IMG/VR virus record: IMGVR_UViG_3300044825_001220
Coordinates: 1 to 58,161 of that record
DNA from: a virus
DNA: 58,161 bases
Reading direction: 5' to 3' (one strand)
In this document: positions 1 through 7,670 of the stretch, one piece after another
How positions within the stretch are numbered: position 1 is the first letter of the stretch
How the letters are laid out: each line of letters starts with the position of its first letter
The notes under the pieces: model-generated
What the model was told of the DNA's origin: nothing
Database searches by the model: none
Seen by the model: the letters and a program-made list of their open reading frames with translations, nothing else
Translations under genes and position numbers: made by a program

Positions 1-180
1 TTTTGTCATCACTAATTCTTTGCCCTCTTTGCGCACAACACATGACCCGGCAGCGCACAGCGTGGCGTGGGCGTACATATGCTCATGACGCGGCAACCCC
101 TCACCCTTGTCGGCGTGATACACGTTGAGCACAGCCCCGTCATAAGTGAAGGAGTGGGCTGGGTTGAGGGCGACTATCAT
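1..180 (-). CDS. Cupin-like small protein, 3' end cut off by window edge
   Basis: The minus strand is open from an ATG at 178-180 to base 1, giving 60 residues without a stop. The sequence has a histidine-rich stretch (LPRHEHMYAHATLC) followed by a GSCVV strand. This resembles the metal-binding motif of RmlC-like cupins found as small phage proteins next to tail-fibre genes. The start lies 9 bases beyond the stop of the upstream gene. The C-terminal half is missing, so the fold is inferred from one motif only. Role in the phage is unknown. Confidence 0.5.
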   Translation of the reverse strand, partial: MIVALNPAHSFTYDGAVLNVYHADKGEGLPRHEHMYAHATLCAAGSCVVRKEGKELVMTK

Positions 181-188
181 GAAGCGTT

Positions 189-422
189 TTACTTGGTTGG
201 CATCAGCGCCTTGAGTTCGTCTGGCGTCTGTGCTGCGTCCATCTGAGTCTGGAGGGCGGCGTATTTGTCACGGATTGCCTGACGAGCGGCTTCTGCACCG
301 TCTACCTGACCGGGAATTTGTTTGGCAATGGCGTTGTCAAACGGCTCAAACTCTTTGGCACGGGCAGCGCGACGGGCATCATGGGCGATAGCCTTCGCCT
401 TTGTCATGTTGATCTGGATCAT
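189..422 (-). CDS. Small conserved protein at the end of the tail-fibre cluster
   Basis: This encodes a 77-residue, mostly helical protein rich in Ala, Lys and Asp (KAKAIAHDARRAARAKEFEP near the start). The ATG at 420-422 overlaps the stop of the upstream 62-residue gene in an ATGA arrangement, so I prefer it to the ATG 12 bases upstream. Proteins of this type often follow fibre genes in tailed phages and resemble the C-terminal part of tail-fibre assembly factors (DUF4376-like). An assembly role is inference. Confidence 0.5.
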   Translation of the reverse strand: MIQINMTKAKAIAHDARRAARAKEFEPFDNAIAKQIPGQVDGAEAARQAIRDKYAALQTQMDAAQTPDELKALMPTK

Positions 423-607
423 GCATACTCCCATGCGTTGCGGAAGGTGCGGTCAGACGGAATGTCAGCGACATCCACGATCTGGAAGGGTTTGCCTGCC
501 GGCACGTCCTTGGCCGCGATCTGTTCAATCGTCAGGCCGCACTCGGCAGCAGGCACGATGACGGACACGCCGCCGTCGTCGTTGGGGTAGATGATGCGTT
601 GGTTCAT
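419..607 (-). CDS. Small tail-fibre-associated protein with FRNAWEY-type end
   Basis: A 62-residue protein that starts MNQRIIYPND and ends DRTFRNAWEYA. That C-terminal signature recurs in small phage proteins encoded next to tail-fibre genes and is often joined to the helical segment encoded by the next gene. Here the two parts are separate genes joined by an ATGA overlap. A strong ribosome site is present (minus strand AGGAGC just before the ATG). A chaperone or assembly role is inferred from context. Confidence 0.5.
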   Translation of the reverse strand: MNQRIIYPNDDGGVSVIVPAAECGLTIEQIAAKDVPAGKPFQIVDVADIPSDRTFRNAWEYA

Positions 608-619
608 GGTTGCTCCTGA

Positions 620-1132
620 TTAACGGAAGATGGCAACAGAGATTAACTCAAAATCTTGTGCACTACCTCCGTTATCTTTTGATGTAACCCTGTAACTTCC
701 AGTTGCATTTGAAAATGAATAAACAACCCTTGCAGCTTGCCCTGACCCGTTTAGTGCGGGGGCGTATCCAATAGTTGGAGAGTAATTTACATCCGGCATC
801 GCCGTCGTGAAATTGACGGTGTAATCCCCAGTGCCGTTGTCCGTGATGCTCGTCACGTTGCCAGACGCACGAATCGCTACAGTGCCGGTGCCGTTAAAGT
901 TGACCCATGCGCGGCAACCGTAAGCTGTGGCAACAGAGCCGTATCCTGAATTCATCAGGAAGTTGCCAGAGGCGTCAAACTCACCGCGCTGTACGCCGCC
1001 CGTCGAAAAACCAAGCCTGTCAGCGCCTGGGAAATAAACGCCGGTGTTGGCGTCAGTCCCCCTGATGGCAGGAGTAGATACAGAGCCGTCGATGTCAGAC
1101 AGGCCGTCGGTGCCAGACAAAATTAATGTCAT
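620..1132 (-). CDS. Tail-fibre-like virion surface protein
   Basis: A 170-residue Gly/Ser/Thr/Asn-rich protein. The N-terminal part (ILSGTDGLSDIDGS, then STPAIRGTDANTGVYFPG) is typical of phage fibre repeats that carry dataset-like 'GTDANTG' strands. The C-terminal part begins AWVNFNGTGTVAIRASGNV and continues SITDNGTGDYTVNFTTAMPD. This distal domain is widely seen in fibres of aquatic phages. It probably forms beta-structured trimers at the virion surface and may help bind the host. Start overlaps the stop of the upstream 34-residue gene (ATGA). Confidence 0.6.
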   Translation of the reverse strand: MTLILSGTDGLSDIDGSVSTPAIRGTDANTGVYFPGADRLGFSTGGVQRGEFDASGNFLMNSGYGSVATAYGCRAWVNFNGTGTVAIRASGNVTSITDNGTGDYTVNFTTAMPDVNYSPTIGYAPALNGSGQAARVVYSFSNATGSYRVTSKDNGGSAQDFELISVAIFR

Positions 1133-1233
1133 GATTGCTCCTCAGCAGGCAGTGGCTGGTTGCCTTCGGCAAGCCATGCAAGGTATTTCTGGTAGTCGGT
1201 GTTTATCGGATTAAAGAAGAGAATTTGGTGCAT
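1129..1233 (-). CDS. 34-residue fibre-cluster microprotein
   Basis: A short open frame: MHQILFFNPINTDYQKYLAW followed by LAEGNQPLPAEEQS. The YLAWLAEGN-PLPA motif is a recurrent short element in phage tail-fibre regions and in the ends of tail-fibre assembly proteins. It fills the 112-base space between two fibre genes and its TGA overlaps the next ATG (ATGA). A GAGG element lies about 8 bases before the start. I consider it a real gene despite its size. Confidence 0.55.
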   Translation of the reverse strand: MHQILFFNPINTDYQKYLAWLAEGNQPLPAEEQS

Positions 1234-1244
1234 GTCAATCAGCC

Positions 1245-2279
1245 TCATAGTTCAGCGCCGCTTGCTTCAAAAACTCGCGACGCCACAGCACAAGCTCCAA
1301 ACGCAGCGCCGACCAAAACACTTTGCGCCTCACTGGCATTAACAGCGGCCAGTGTCGCAGAGGATACGTTGGTTGTACTGCCTGCCGCAACTTGAACCAT
1401 CGTTGGCGTTGTGCGCATAGGAACAAAAAAGTTTCGCGCCACGGTCAAAGTCGAGCCCGCACCACCAGCAGGAAACTGCTGCTCCATCTGGAGGCGCTGA
1501 TAATACCGCTGACACAGCGCCAACTCTTGCCCGTATGACCTGAAATCAAAGCTCGATGCTGTGCTGCCGCGCTCCAACTGGACTCCGGTGATGTAGAAGG
1601 TGGCTCCGTTGGTGCCGACGACAGAGGTTGCGCCGGTGGCTGAAGTAAAGTTAGAGCCTGCCCATGCGCCAGCAGTGCCGCTAAGTGTCGAGCCAGTACC
1701 CAAACTAAAAGTTAAATTGATGCCGGTATTTTCATCCGTAAGCCATGTTCCACTCGTGTCACCAGGGATGGTGATTGTTTTATATTCAAATGTGTTGGCT
1801 GAATTAATTGTGTATGAAAAAGGGTAAGACCTGTTTGTCGCAGAATTTCTTATTGAGCCACCAAACGCCCCTGTAAGGCTTGATCTAACCCAAAACGACA
1901 GAGTAACTGTTTGCGCCCCCGCCGCACCCCAGCCAAGGTCTGCCACATTAAAGCCCTCAATACGTTGAGTAAAAACAAATGTTTCTGCCGCCCCTACTGT
2001 ATATGCAGAGCTTGATGTGCAAATAACTGAGTTTCTAAATCCTGCCGGTACTGTGGTTGATCTTTGCGCGGTAAACTTTGATGTAACAGTTCCCACAATC
2101 AAAAACCTATCAACAGGGAACAAATTGCCCGTCCCCTGAGTCACGCTCGCCCCAGCATTCCTCTGGTCAATAACCATACCACCGTTGATGATGCGGTTGC
2201 GAAAATTAATTGCCGCCGTGTTCTGTACCGTGTTGTCGGTAAACGTGATGCCGGTGGTACCATTGATTACAGTTGGCAT
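1245..2279 (-). CDS. Tail-fibre / receptor-binding-like protein
   Basis: A 344-residue protein. It has an N-terminal fibre segment (INGTTGITFTDNTVQNTAA), then the signature NRIINGGMVIDQRNAGAS followed by a VDRFL stretch, which heads a carbohydrate-binding-module-like beta sandwich in many phage fibres. The middle contains WVRSSLTG and GTWLTDENTGINLTF strands. The last 90 residues (RSYGQELALCQRYYQRLQ) carry the YxQ/LCQRYY motif typical of this family. A role in surface attachment is inferred from family and position. No enzymatic motif is seen. Confidence 0.65.
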   Translation of the reverse strand: MPTVINGTTGITFTDNTVQNTAAINFRNRIINGGMVIDQRNAGASVTQGTGNLFPVDRFLIVGTVTSKFTAQRSTTVPAGFRNSVICTSSSAYTVGAAETFVFTQRIEGFNVADLGWGAAGAQTVTLSFWVRSSLTGAFGGSIRNSATNRSYPFSYTINSANTFEYKTITIPGDTSGTWLTDENTGINLTFSLGTGSTLSGTAGAWAGSNFTSATGATSVVGTNGATFYITGVQLERGSTASSFDFRSYGQELALCQRYYQRLQMEQQFPAGGAGSTLTVARNFFVPMRTTPTMVQVAAGSTTNVSSATLAAVNASEAQSVLVGAAFGACAVASRVFEASGAEL

Positions 2280-2288
2280 GGTTGTTCC

Positions 2289-2594
2289 TTAAAGGTCTTG
2301 AGTGCCTTGAGATGCAGGCTGTTCACTTGCAGGTAGCGGCGCAGGTTTCGGTTCATTTGTCACGCACTCAGTGCCGTTCCATGTGAACCCGATTTGTGCT
2401 TCGCCCATGCGCTGTACCAACACCCAATCGTTGATGGGGGCATCCCAAAACCACACCAGCGCCATCGTGGTCGATTGCACCAGCATCAGGTATCCGGCAG
2501 GCGGTTGCCATGTTTCGGGATTTCCGTCCCACAAGCATACGTTGTCCACCACGTTGGTGGATTGATTCATCATGAGATAGTTTTGGACTGTCAT
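2289..2594 (-). CDS. Small fibre-associated protein
   Basis: A 101-residue protein (starts MTVQNYLMMNQSTNVVDNV) with several Trp residues in strands such as CLWDGNPETWQPPAGY and a Pro-rich acidic C-terminus. Similar proteins sit beside fibre genes in aquatic phages. Their N-terminal motif 'nylmmnqstnvvdnvclWdG' is characteristic, but their role is not established. The ATG at 2592-2594 follows the upstream stop. An upstream in-frame ATG at 2604-2606 would overlap the previous gene by 7 bases. Confidence 0.5.
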   Translation of the reverse strand: MTVQNYLMMNQSTNVVDNVCLWDGNPETWQPPAGYLMLVQSTTMALVWFWDAPINDWVLVQRMGEAQIGFTWNGTECVTNEPKPAPLPASEQPASQGTQDL

Positions 2595-2599
2595 GCTGA

Positions 2600-3364
2600 T
2601 CACCATTCAAAAATAACTACGCCCGCGCCGCCTGCTGCGCCTGCATGTAAACCACCACCACTGCGAAAAGCGCCGCCAGCGCCGCCGCCATAAGCTCCAC
2701 CAGCCGCACCAGCACCGTTTGAAGAAGTCCTGCCAAGTCCACCATTACCAAGAATAGACGGCCCACCCATGCCAGAGCCCGAGTTAGAAGAGCCGCCACC
2801 CCCACCGCCACTCATATTAAGTGTGCCGCCAGAAGCTGATCCGCCCGCTGCACCATTGAAATTAGAACTATCAATGACCCCACTACTTCCACTGCCGCCG
2901 TTTCCAGTTATTGTTGAAATACTTTGAGTACCAGAGGCAACACTAGAGTTACCGCCTGTGCCACCGCTGCTGGGCGAAGTAGAACCCGCCGTCCCCCCAC
3001 TACCAACAGTCACAGTCAGCGTATTTCCAGGGGTTAAACCAGTTAAATACGATATTGCCGCACCTCCGCCCCCGCCTCCAGCAGAAGCAGCGGCTGCTGA
3101 GCAAGGATTATTTGCTACTCCCCCGCTACCTCCACCCCCACCAACAACGGTGACCTTGAGCGTAGTAACGCCGGTTGGGATGGTGAACGTGCCGTTGGAT
3201 GTAAAGACTTGGCCCCTGGTGCCGCCAGAAACAAGATCGCTGGTCAAAGCGACGGTCCCGGTTGAATCGGGCAACGTGAGGGTTTGGTTGTTGTTGGAGT
3301 TTGGCGATGCAACCGTAAATATGCCGGTGCCGCCCGCATTGCCCGAAAGACGTACTGAACTCAT
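2600..3364 (-). CDS. Glycine-rich tail-fibre tip-like protein
   Basis: A 254-residue protein. Residues 1-45 form a fibre-type head (GTGIFTVASPNSNNNQTLTL then PDSTGTVALTSD). Residues 50-75 contain VFTSNGTFTIPTGVTTLKVT, which in many phages leads into a glycine-rich domain. The rest is dominated by Gly/Ser/Ala runs (GGGGGSGG, GGGGGG, GGAGG) and closes with AGVVIFEW. Polyglycine sandwiches of this kind form receptor-binding tips, as in T2/T6-type adhesins. That function is inferred. AAGGAG lies just before the ATG. Confidence 0.6.
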   Translation of the reverse strand: MSSVRLSGNAGGTGIFTVASPNSNNNQTLTLPDSTGTVALTSDLVSGGTRGQVFTSNGTFTIPTGVTTLKVTVVGGGGGSGGVANNPCSAAAASAGGGGGGAAISYLTGLTPGNTLTVTVGSGGTAGSTSPSSGGTGGNSSVASGTQSISTITGNGGSGSSGVIDSSNFNGAAGGSASGGTLNMSGGGGGGSSNSGSGMGGPSILGNGGLGRTSSNGAGAAGGAYGGGAGGAFRSGGGLHAGAAGGAGVVIFEW

Positions 3365-3373
3365 GTTCGCTCC

Positions 3374-3964
3374 TTAAACCACTACCCAGCTTGAGCCGGT
3401 GGTTACAGTTACCGATATACCGCTGTCAATTGTGACGGGGCCAAACGTACCGGCGTTGGTTGCTGCCGGGATGGTGTAGTTTGCGGTCACGTTCTGACCG
3501 TTCTCAAAGAATATCTGATCCGTGCCACCACCCGTTGCACCGCCAGAGCCGCCAGCAACTTTGACAAAATCACCAACCCCTGAGTCCCATGCCATCAGGG
3601 CTGCCTGACCAGCAGAAACAAATGCGCCCGCCGTGGGGCTGCTCGGGCCGCCGCGCAAATACACCAGGGAATCTGAGTTGTTGATCACCACATACATCTT
3701 GCTCTGCTTGGGAGCGTTGATGTAGCGCGTAGCACCCGGTGTCCCGGTGGCAATCAGGATGGCGTTTCTGGCCTCGTTTGGAGCGCCGCCTGCGGTGGTG
3801 GTCAGGGTCCAGTCGCCAGCCGTCACACTGGCGGTTGAAAATTGAGCAATCGCATCCTCAACCAGTTGTGTAAGCTGGCTGTTTACGGCGGTTCCCCATG
3901 TGTTTACAAGGCTGCCCGTTACGGGCTGGATCAGCCCGAGTAGCGAAGTGTATGCGGATGGCAT
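3374..3964 (-). CDS. Virion surface protein with shared C-terminal module
   Basis: A 196-residue protein beginning MPSAYTSLLGLIQPVTGSLV. The stretch NTWGTAVNSQLTQLVEDAI matches the common 'GTWG.t.N..l..liE.ai' head of aquatic phage fibre proteins. It ends GPVTIDSGISVTVTTGSSW-VVV, a module also found at the end of the 152-residue protein encoded at 5119-5577. The ATG at 3964 is preceded by AGGAG at good spacing. A TTG one codon upstream is less likely. Fibre or fibre-accessory role inferred. Confidence 0.55.
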   Translation of the reverse strand: MPSAYTSLLGLIQPVTGSLVNTWGTAVNSQLTQLVEDAIAQFSTASVTAGDWTLTTTAGGAPNEARNAILIATGTPGATRYINAPKQSKMYVVINNSDSLVYLRGGPSSPTAGAFVSAGQAALMAWDSGVGDFVKVAGGSGGATGGGTDQIFFENGQNVTANYTIPAATNAGTFGPVTIDSGISVTVTTGSSWVVV

Positions 3965-3967
3965 CAA

Positions 3968-5119
3968 TTACTCCTGTGAATCGTCTGTCTTTTGCCAGCC
4001 AGGACCTGCCGAGGTGTTGACATTTTGCCATGTAGAGGCTTGGCTGTCATCAATAACTACCCAACCAGAGTTGCCCGAGGCTTGTATGACCTGCCATGTC
4101 CCGTTCTGGCTACCGTCTATGGTCACCCAGTTGGCGGCTTGAGCGTCTGGGATCACTTCCCAGCGGAACCGCGCTGTGATGACATCTAAGGCAAGAGCGC
4201 CTTCTGATATTTGGACTGAAAGAGTTAGTTGCATTGCAACCGTGTCTTCAGCCGTCGAGGACTCAAAAATGCTGACCGGGAAATCCGCAGCCGCACTGAT
4301 TATGTCTGTCCCTGCCGCAGTTTCACTTACGGCTCTTGTAAAAATTTGCCCCGCAAGATTTGTTTCTGCCCCGGTTGCGGACTCCAAAACGCTACCAAAG
4401 AAGGTGAAGCTCGACGCTGTAAGGTCGATTCCAGCCGCAGACTCAGCAATCTGGGCAGAGTAAACCGGCACGGACGATACGGCGTCTGACGCCAAAGCGG
4501 AGGCCAAGAAACTGACAGCAAAATTTACCGTTGCCACCTGCGCGTCAGAGCCTCTGGCAACCTCACTCACCGATGCACGCATGGTGGCGCTGGCTGCAAT
4601 TGAGTCTGCGCCCGTCGCTGCCTCAGACACAGACGCCAGGAATGCAAGCCGTGCGGCCACCGCATCCAATCCCGTTGCCGTCTCAGAAACATTGGAGAAG
4701 TAAACGATGCGGGAAGAAACTGTATCCGTGCCAGTGGCTGACTCAGAAATCTGCGTGGAGTACGTGGGCAGCGCCGATACGGTGTCTGTGCCGGTTGCGG
4801 TCTCAGCAAGAGACGCAAGAAAAGTTGCCGCCGCTGACACGGTGTCTGTGCCCACGGCAGACTCAGAAACCGCCGCAAGAAATGCGGCGCTGGCAGATTG
4901 AGAATCTGACCCAGTCGCTGTTTCAGAAACAGACGACGAGAACGTGATCCGTGCTGCCTGTGAATCTGAGCCTGTTGCCGTCTCTGCGACAGAGGTTGGA
5001 AATGTGACTCTGGCTGCTTGTGCGTCGGATGCCGTGGCTGACTCAATGACCGCAGCGGCAAATACGTTCCCCGCCAGCGCGGAAATCGCTGTTGTTGAGA
5101 ACGCATGAAAGCCAAACAT
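3968..5119 (-). CDS. Repeat-built virion fibre protein (15 x 20 aa and 6 x 11 aa)
   Basis: A 383-residue protein built almost entirely of two tandem repeats. Residues 20-319 are exactly fifteen 20-residue units with the pattern F-x3-[VI]-x-E-[ST]-A-[TA]-G-[TS]-D-[TSA]-[VQ]-[SA]-A-x3. Residues 320-383 are six units (the last incomplete) of 11 residues, each starting with Trp and often containing D-x-S-Q. The regular periods with no insertions suggest an elongated solenoid or fibrous shaft plus a Trp-rich end. It lies among fibre genes, with its ATG overlapping the TGA of the next gene upstream. Function as a fibre or spike shaft is inferred. I do not know a characterised homologue. Confidence 0.6.
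   Translation of the reverse strand: MFGFHAFSTTAISALAGNVFAAAVIESATASDAQAARVTFPTSVAETATGSDSQAARITFSSSVSETATGSDSQSASAAFLAAVSESAVGTDTVSAAATFLASLAETATGTDTVSALPTYSTQISESATGTDTVSSRIVYFSNVSETATGLDAVAARLAFLASVSEAATGADSIAASATMRASVSEVARGSDAQVATVNFAVSFLASALASDAVSSVPVYSAQIAESAAGIDLTASSFTFFGSVLESATGAETNLAGQIFTRAVSETAAGTDIISAAADFPVSIFESSTAEDTVAMQLTLSVQISEGALALDVITARFRWEVIPDAQAANWVTIDGSQNGTWQVIQASGNSGWVVIDDSQASTWQNVNTSAGPGWQKTDDSQE
3971..4162 (-). repeat. Coding tandem repeat, ~6 units of 33 bp (Trp repeat)
   Basis: Encodes residues 320-383. Trp recurs at residues 320, 331, 342, 353, 364 and 375, exactly every 11 residues. The best-conserved units read WVTIDGSQNGT and WVVIDDSQAST. The last unit is cut short by the stop codon. 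Confidence 0.8.
4163..5062 (-). repeat. Coding tandem repeat, 15 units of 60 bp
   Basis: Encodes residues 20-319 of the 383-residue protein. All fifteen units are exactly 20 codons. Amino-acid identity is higher in the N-terminal eight units than in the last six, which have drifted. At the DNA level units are clearly related but not identical, so the array is not a very recent expansion. Confidence 0.85.
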
Positions 5120-5577
5120 CAGACGACCGTCCAGTTTGAACCAGAGGGCACCGTCACCGTCACACCACTTGCAATCGTGACCGGACCGCCGCTGATGGCA
5201 TTGTGTCCATCATTGACCGTTGAGGACTGCGTTATGACGGCTTCGTTCTCGATGTACCCCATGCCGCCGATGACAGCCCTTCCTGCGGGGTAGTCGCAAA
5301 ACACATCCTTGGTGCCCGCCGAAAAACTAACCTTTGCCCCAGAGGCGCTGGAGGCAAGCACCGTGTCCCGAGACAGCGTTGTGCCCGAGGCTGTGTATGT
5401 GCCTATCCCCACCTCCCACTCAGAGGTGCCCTGGCCCGCAATGGTGTAGTACGTGGTGTTGGCGTTGCCGATGGCAGCAAAGGTCTGAAAACCCGTAACT
5501 GCCCCCGCCAGCGTCACCGATACGGTGCCGGTCGTTGTTGTGGTCTCACGGACTCGGTCCGCAAGGACGAAGGGCAT
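5119..5577 (-). CDS. Conserved virion structural (fibre-associated) protein
   Basis: A 152-residue protein beginning MPFVLADRVRETTTTTGTVS with a middle SEWEVGIGTYTASGTTLSRD and a FSAGTKDVFCDYPAGRAV strand. This combination is a very common unnamed structural protein of aquatic tailed phages. The last 25 residues (GPVTIASGVTVTVPSGSNW-TVV) are a module shared with the protein at 3374-3964. It starts one base after the stop of the upstream 59-residue gene, so it is probably translationally coupled to it. Confidence 0.6.
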   Translation of the reverse strand: MPFVLADRVRETTTTTGTVSVTLAGAVTGFQTFAAIGNANTTYYTIAGQGTSEWEVGIGTYTASGTTLSRDTVLASSASGAKVSFSAGTKDVFCDYPAGRAVIGGMGYIENEAVITQSSTVNDGHNAISGGPVTIASGVTVTVPSGSNWTVV

Positions 5578-5578
5578 G

Positions 5579-5758
5579 TCAAGCCCCCGTCAGTTGGTCT
5601 TCATCAAACCAGCGTTGTTGAGTCGCACCGTTTGCGTCCGTCCACTCAACGAGATACTGGATCACGCCGTTGTCGTCTATACGCAGTGCCAACACTGGAC
5701 CTTGCGGCACGATGCTGGTGAGCTTTACAACATCGCCCTTCTTGAATGCGGTGGCCAT
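5579..5758 (-). CDS. 59-residue DUF2158/YodC-like small protein
   Basis: A short open frame encoding MATAFKKGDVVKLTSIVPQG and ending WFDEDQLTGA. The FKKGDVVKL start, a central GVIQYLVEW strand and the terminal WFDE-QL resemble the small beta-barrel DUF2158 (YodC-like) family often encoded by phages. AAGGAG sits at ideal distance from the ATG. The stop lies one base before the next start. Function unknown. The family assignment rests on pattern only. Confidence 0.55.
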   Translation of the reverse strand: MATAFKKGDVVKLTSIVPQGPVLALRIDDNGVIQYLVEWTDANGATQQRWFDEDQLTGA

Positions 5759-5767
5759 GTGCTCTCC

Positions 5768-6289
5768 TTATGCGGCATCGAGGCTGAAAGTGTATGTGAC
5801 GGTCAGCGTATCGCCGTTGACCACCGAGCGATCCCCAGGCGACTGGAAATCAGAGGCCGAGAACAAGATGCCGGTGGTGCCACCCTTGGTGTTGTTGCTG
5901 GTCAAGAACGCGCCACCAACGGTTGTGGTGCCGTTGATGCTGAAAGTGGCAGGAGAAGCTGAGTTGGTGATCACCGACGGGTCTGCCGTGGTGGCGGTGC
6001 CGAACGTCACAGCAGGACGAGTGGCTTGGCTGTAAGCCGTCACTTCAGTCCAACCAATGTGGGACGCCATCGTGTCACCGGCAGCGGGATTGTTTGTGGA
6101 GCCAGAGCCGTACAGGCCAATGTACCAAACGGCTGTGTAACCAGAGCCAGCAAAGTACTTGGTGTTCATGTCTTGCAGGCCCTCGTTGACCACAAGGTTG
6201 TGGTTTTCCTCGGCCCACTTCAAATTCCCATCCTTGTCAAAGCACTGAACGGTGAACACGCCACCTGCTTTAAGTTTTTCGTTGAACAT
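5768..6289 (-). CDS. Conserved virion-associated protein
   Basis: A 173-residue protein beginning MFNEKLKAGGVFTVQCFDKD, with the signature NHNLVVNEGLQDMNTKYFAG and a YIGLYGSGS stretch. The rest is beta-rich and Thr/Ser/Gly-heavy. This is a recurrent unnamed protein in the structural cluster of aquatic podoviruses and siphoviruses, usually between connector and fibre genes. No catalytic motif is visible. AAGGAGC precedes the ATG. A tail or capsid surface role is inferred from the cluster. Confidence 0.5.
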   Translation of the reverse strand: MFNEKLKAGGVFTVQCFDKDGNLKWAEENHNLVVNEGLQDMNTKYFAGSGYTAVWYIGLYGSGSTNNPAAGDTMASHIGWTEVTAYSQATRPAVTFGTATTADPSVITNSASPATFSINGTTTVGGAFLTSNNTKGGTTGILFSASDFQSPGDRSVVNGDTLTVTYTFSLDAA

Positions 6290-6298
6290 GGTTGCTCC

Positions 6299-6721
6299 TT
6301 AAACGAGGCGGATTAACGCAGATGTGCTGGTGTTGGCGGGCATCTGCACGGTAAAGGTTGTAGCTGATGTTTTGTCAGACCCAAAGTCCAACACGCACAC
6401 AGCGCCGTTTGCTCCAGATTTGTAGATCAAGGCACCACGGGCCGTGATTGCTCCTGTCCACGCTGGAGATGAGAAGTTGATGTACGTGATGCTGCCGCTT
6501 GCGGTGTCTTGGCTTGAGACTGTGGCCGTGACAATCTCTCCACCAGCCACGTAATTGCCGCCAGAGGCTTCGCCGGTCGAGGTGTACTCGGTGGTGGTCT
6601 GATCCAGCGTGGCTGAGTTGGTGTACAGCGCCAGATAGAACGTGTCCGAGGCGAAGTTGATCGTGCCGTTGGCAAGACCAGACCGCAGCGTGTTGCAAGA
6701 ATAATTGCCAGTGAATGCCAA
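6299..6721 (-). CDS. Conserved virion-associated beta-rich protein
   Basis: A 140-residue protein beginning MAFTGNYSCNTLRSGLANGT followed by INFASDTFYLALYTNSATLD. The 'F..D.f.iALYtnsAtl...t..Yt..GE' pattern is a widespread structural-cluster protein in tailed phages of unknown exact role. Here it ends STSALIRLV. It abuts the stop of the adaptor-like gene upstream and has no strong ribosome site of its own, which suggests coupling. Confidence 0.5.
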   Translation of the reverse strand: MAFTGNYSCNTLRSGLANGTINFASDTFYLALYTNSATLDQTTTEYTSTGEASGGNYVAGGEIVTATVSSQDTASGSITYINFSSPAWTGAITARGALIYKSGANGAVCVLDFGSDKTSATTFTVQMPANTSTSALIRLV

Positions 6722-7669
6722 TTACATCACCCCGTTATTCTGCGGCAGGGGCGGCGCACGGAACTGCCCGCTGCGGTATGCGTCACTGCGCTCCAGGCCA
6801 TCACCCAGACGTTTAGCCAGAGCAAGGGCTTCTTTGTACTTGCCGTCGTACAAGGCCATCATGTCGGCCTCACCCTTCATGTAGGTATAAGCCTCAACCA
6901 GAGTGCCGTAAAGCAATACGCTGTCAAAGTTGTCGCCCAGCCAAGAAGTGCCATCAGCGTTGAGCACGGACTGCACAGGGGCAGAGAAGCCCGATCCGGT
7001 ACCACCAATAGACGCCGCAGCCGCAGACATGGTGTCACCCACCACATACTTGCTGCCGTACTCAGAAATATTGACCGAGAACACAGAGCCACCGGCAATC
7101 ACAACCGTGGCTTTTGCGCCCTCACCCGTACCGCCCGTCAGCGGCACATCGTAGTACGTACCATTGACGTATCCAGTTCCACCCGTGACGGTGCCAAGCG
7201 AATAAAGCTGGCCACGGATGATGGACACCGGGTAGTAGTAATAGTGCAACTCAACCGAGTACGCGCCGTCTGGTGTCGGCCCAAGGATAAAGCTCAACTC
7301 GTTGGTAATCTGTGGGCTTGCCCCCGATGTCGTGGTCGGGCCAAACAGCGCGTAGTACTTGGGGATGGCGGTATCGTTGGGGCTTGGGTACGCCTGACGG
7401 ATGAAGTTCACATCTTTGTTCAACAAGTACTCGTACGACCCGGTGGCATCAATGACAGCCATTGAATAGGCCGCAAGAAAGTCGGTCGGGCACGACAGGT
7501 ACTTGTTGTTGATCGAAGTGAAGCCTGTCACGTTCTTCCGCAACGACGGAAACTGGACCGTGTTGTAGATGCGCTGCTCGGCCTGACGGATGAACGTGTT
7601 CATGTCCACGTTTGGGACATTGTTCTCCGTGTAGTTCGTTACAGCAGTGACAAGTTCGTCGTACGTCAT
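6722..7669 (-). CDS. Head-tail adaptor-like protein (SU10 adaptor-like)
   Basis: A 315-residue protein. The N-terminal helix-rich part (MTYDELVTAVTNYTENN, then MNTFIRQAEQRIYNTVQFPS) matches the 'y.el......yt.....d...fI..AE.ri.r....p..r' pattern of phage adaptor proteins that dock below the portal (SU10/T7 gp11-like). The middle contains ELSFILGPTPDGAYSVELHY followed by YYYPVS, and an inserted Gly-rich beta segment (VTGGTGYVNGTYYDVPLTG). I chose the ATG at 7667-7669, immediately after the upstream stop, over an ATG 54 bases upstream that lies inside the previous gene. Docking role is inferred. Confidence 0.6.
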   Translation of the reverse strand: MTYDELVTAVTNYTENNVPNVDMNTFIRQAEQRIYNTVQFPSLRKNVTGFTSINNKYLSCPTDFLAAYSMAVIDATGSYEYLLNKDVNFIRQAYPSPNDTAIPKYYALFGPTTTSGASPQITNELSFILGPTPDGAYSVELHYYYYPVSIIRGQLYSLGTVTGGTGYVNGTYYDVPLTGGTGEGAKATVVIAGGSVFSVNISEYGSKYVVGDTMSAAAASIGGTGSGFSAPVQSVLNADGTSWLGDNFDSVLLYGTLVEAYTYMKGEADMMALYDGKYKEALALAKRLGDGLERSDAYRSGQFRAPPLPQNNGVM

Positions 7670-7670
7670 A

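Noticed and set aside
3968-5119. The tandem array read as a CRISPR or minisatellite
   Set aside because: Units are codon-aligned, diverged at the DNA level and conserved at protein level, so this is a coding repeat.
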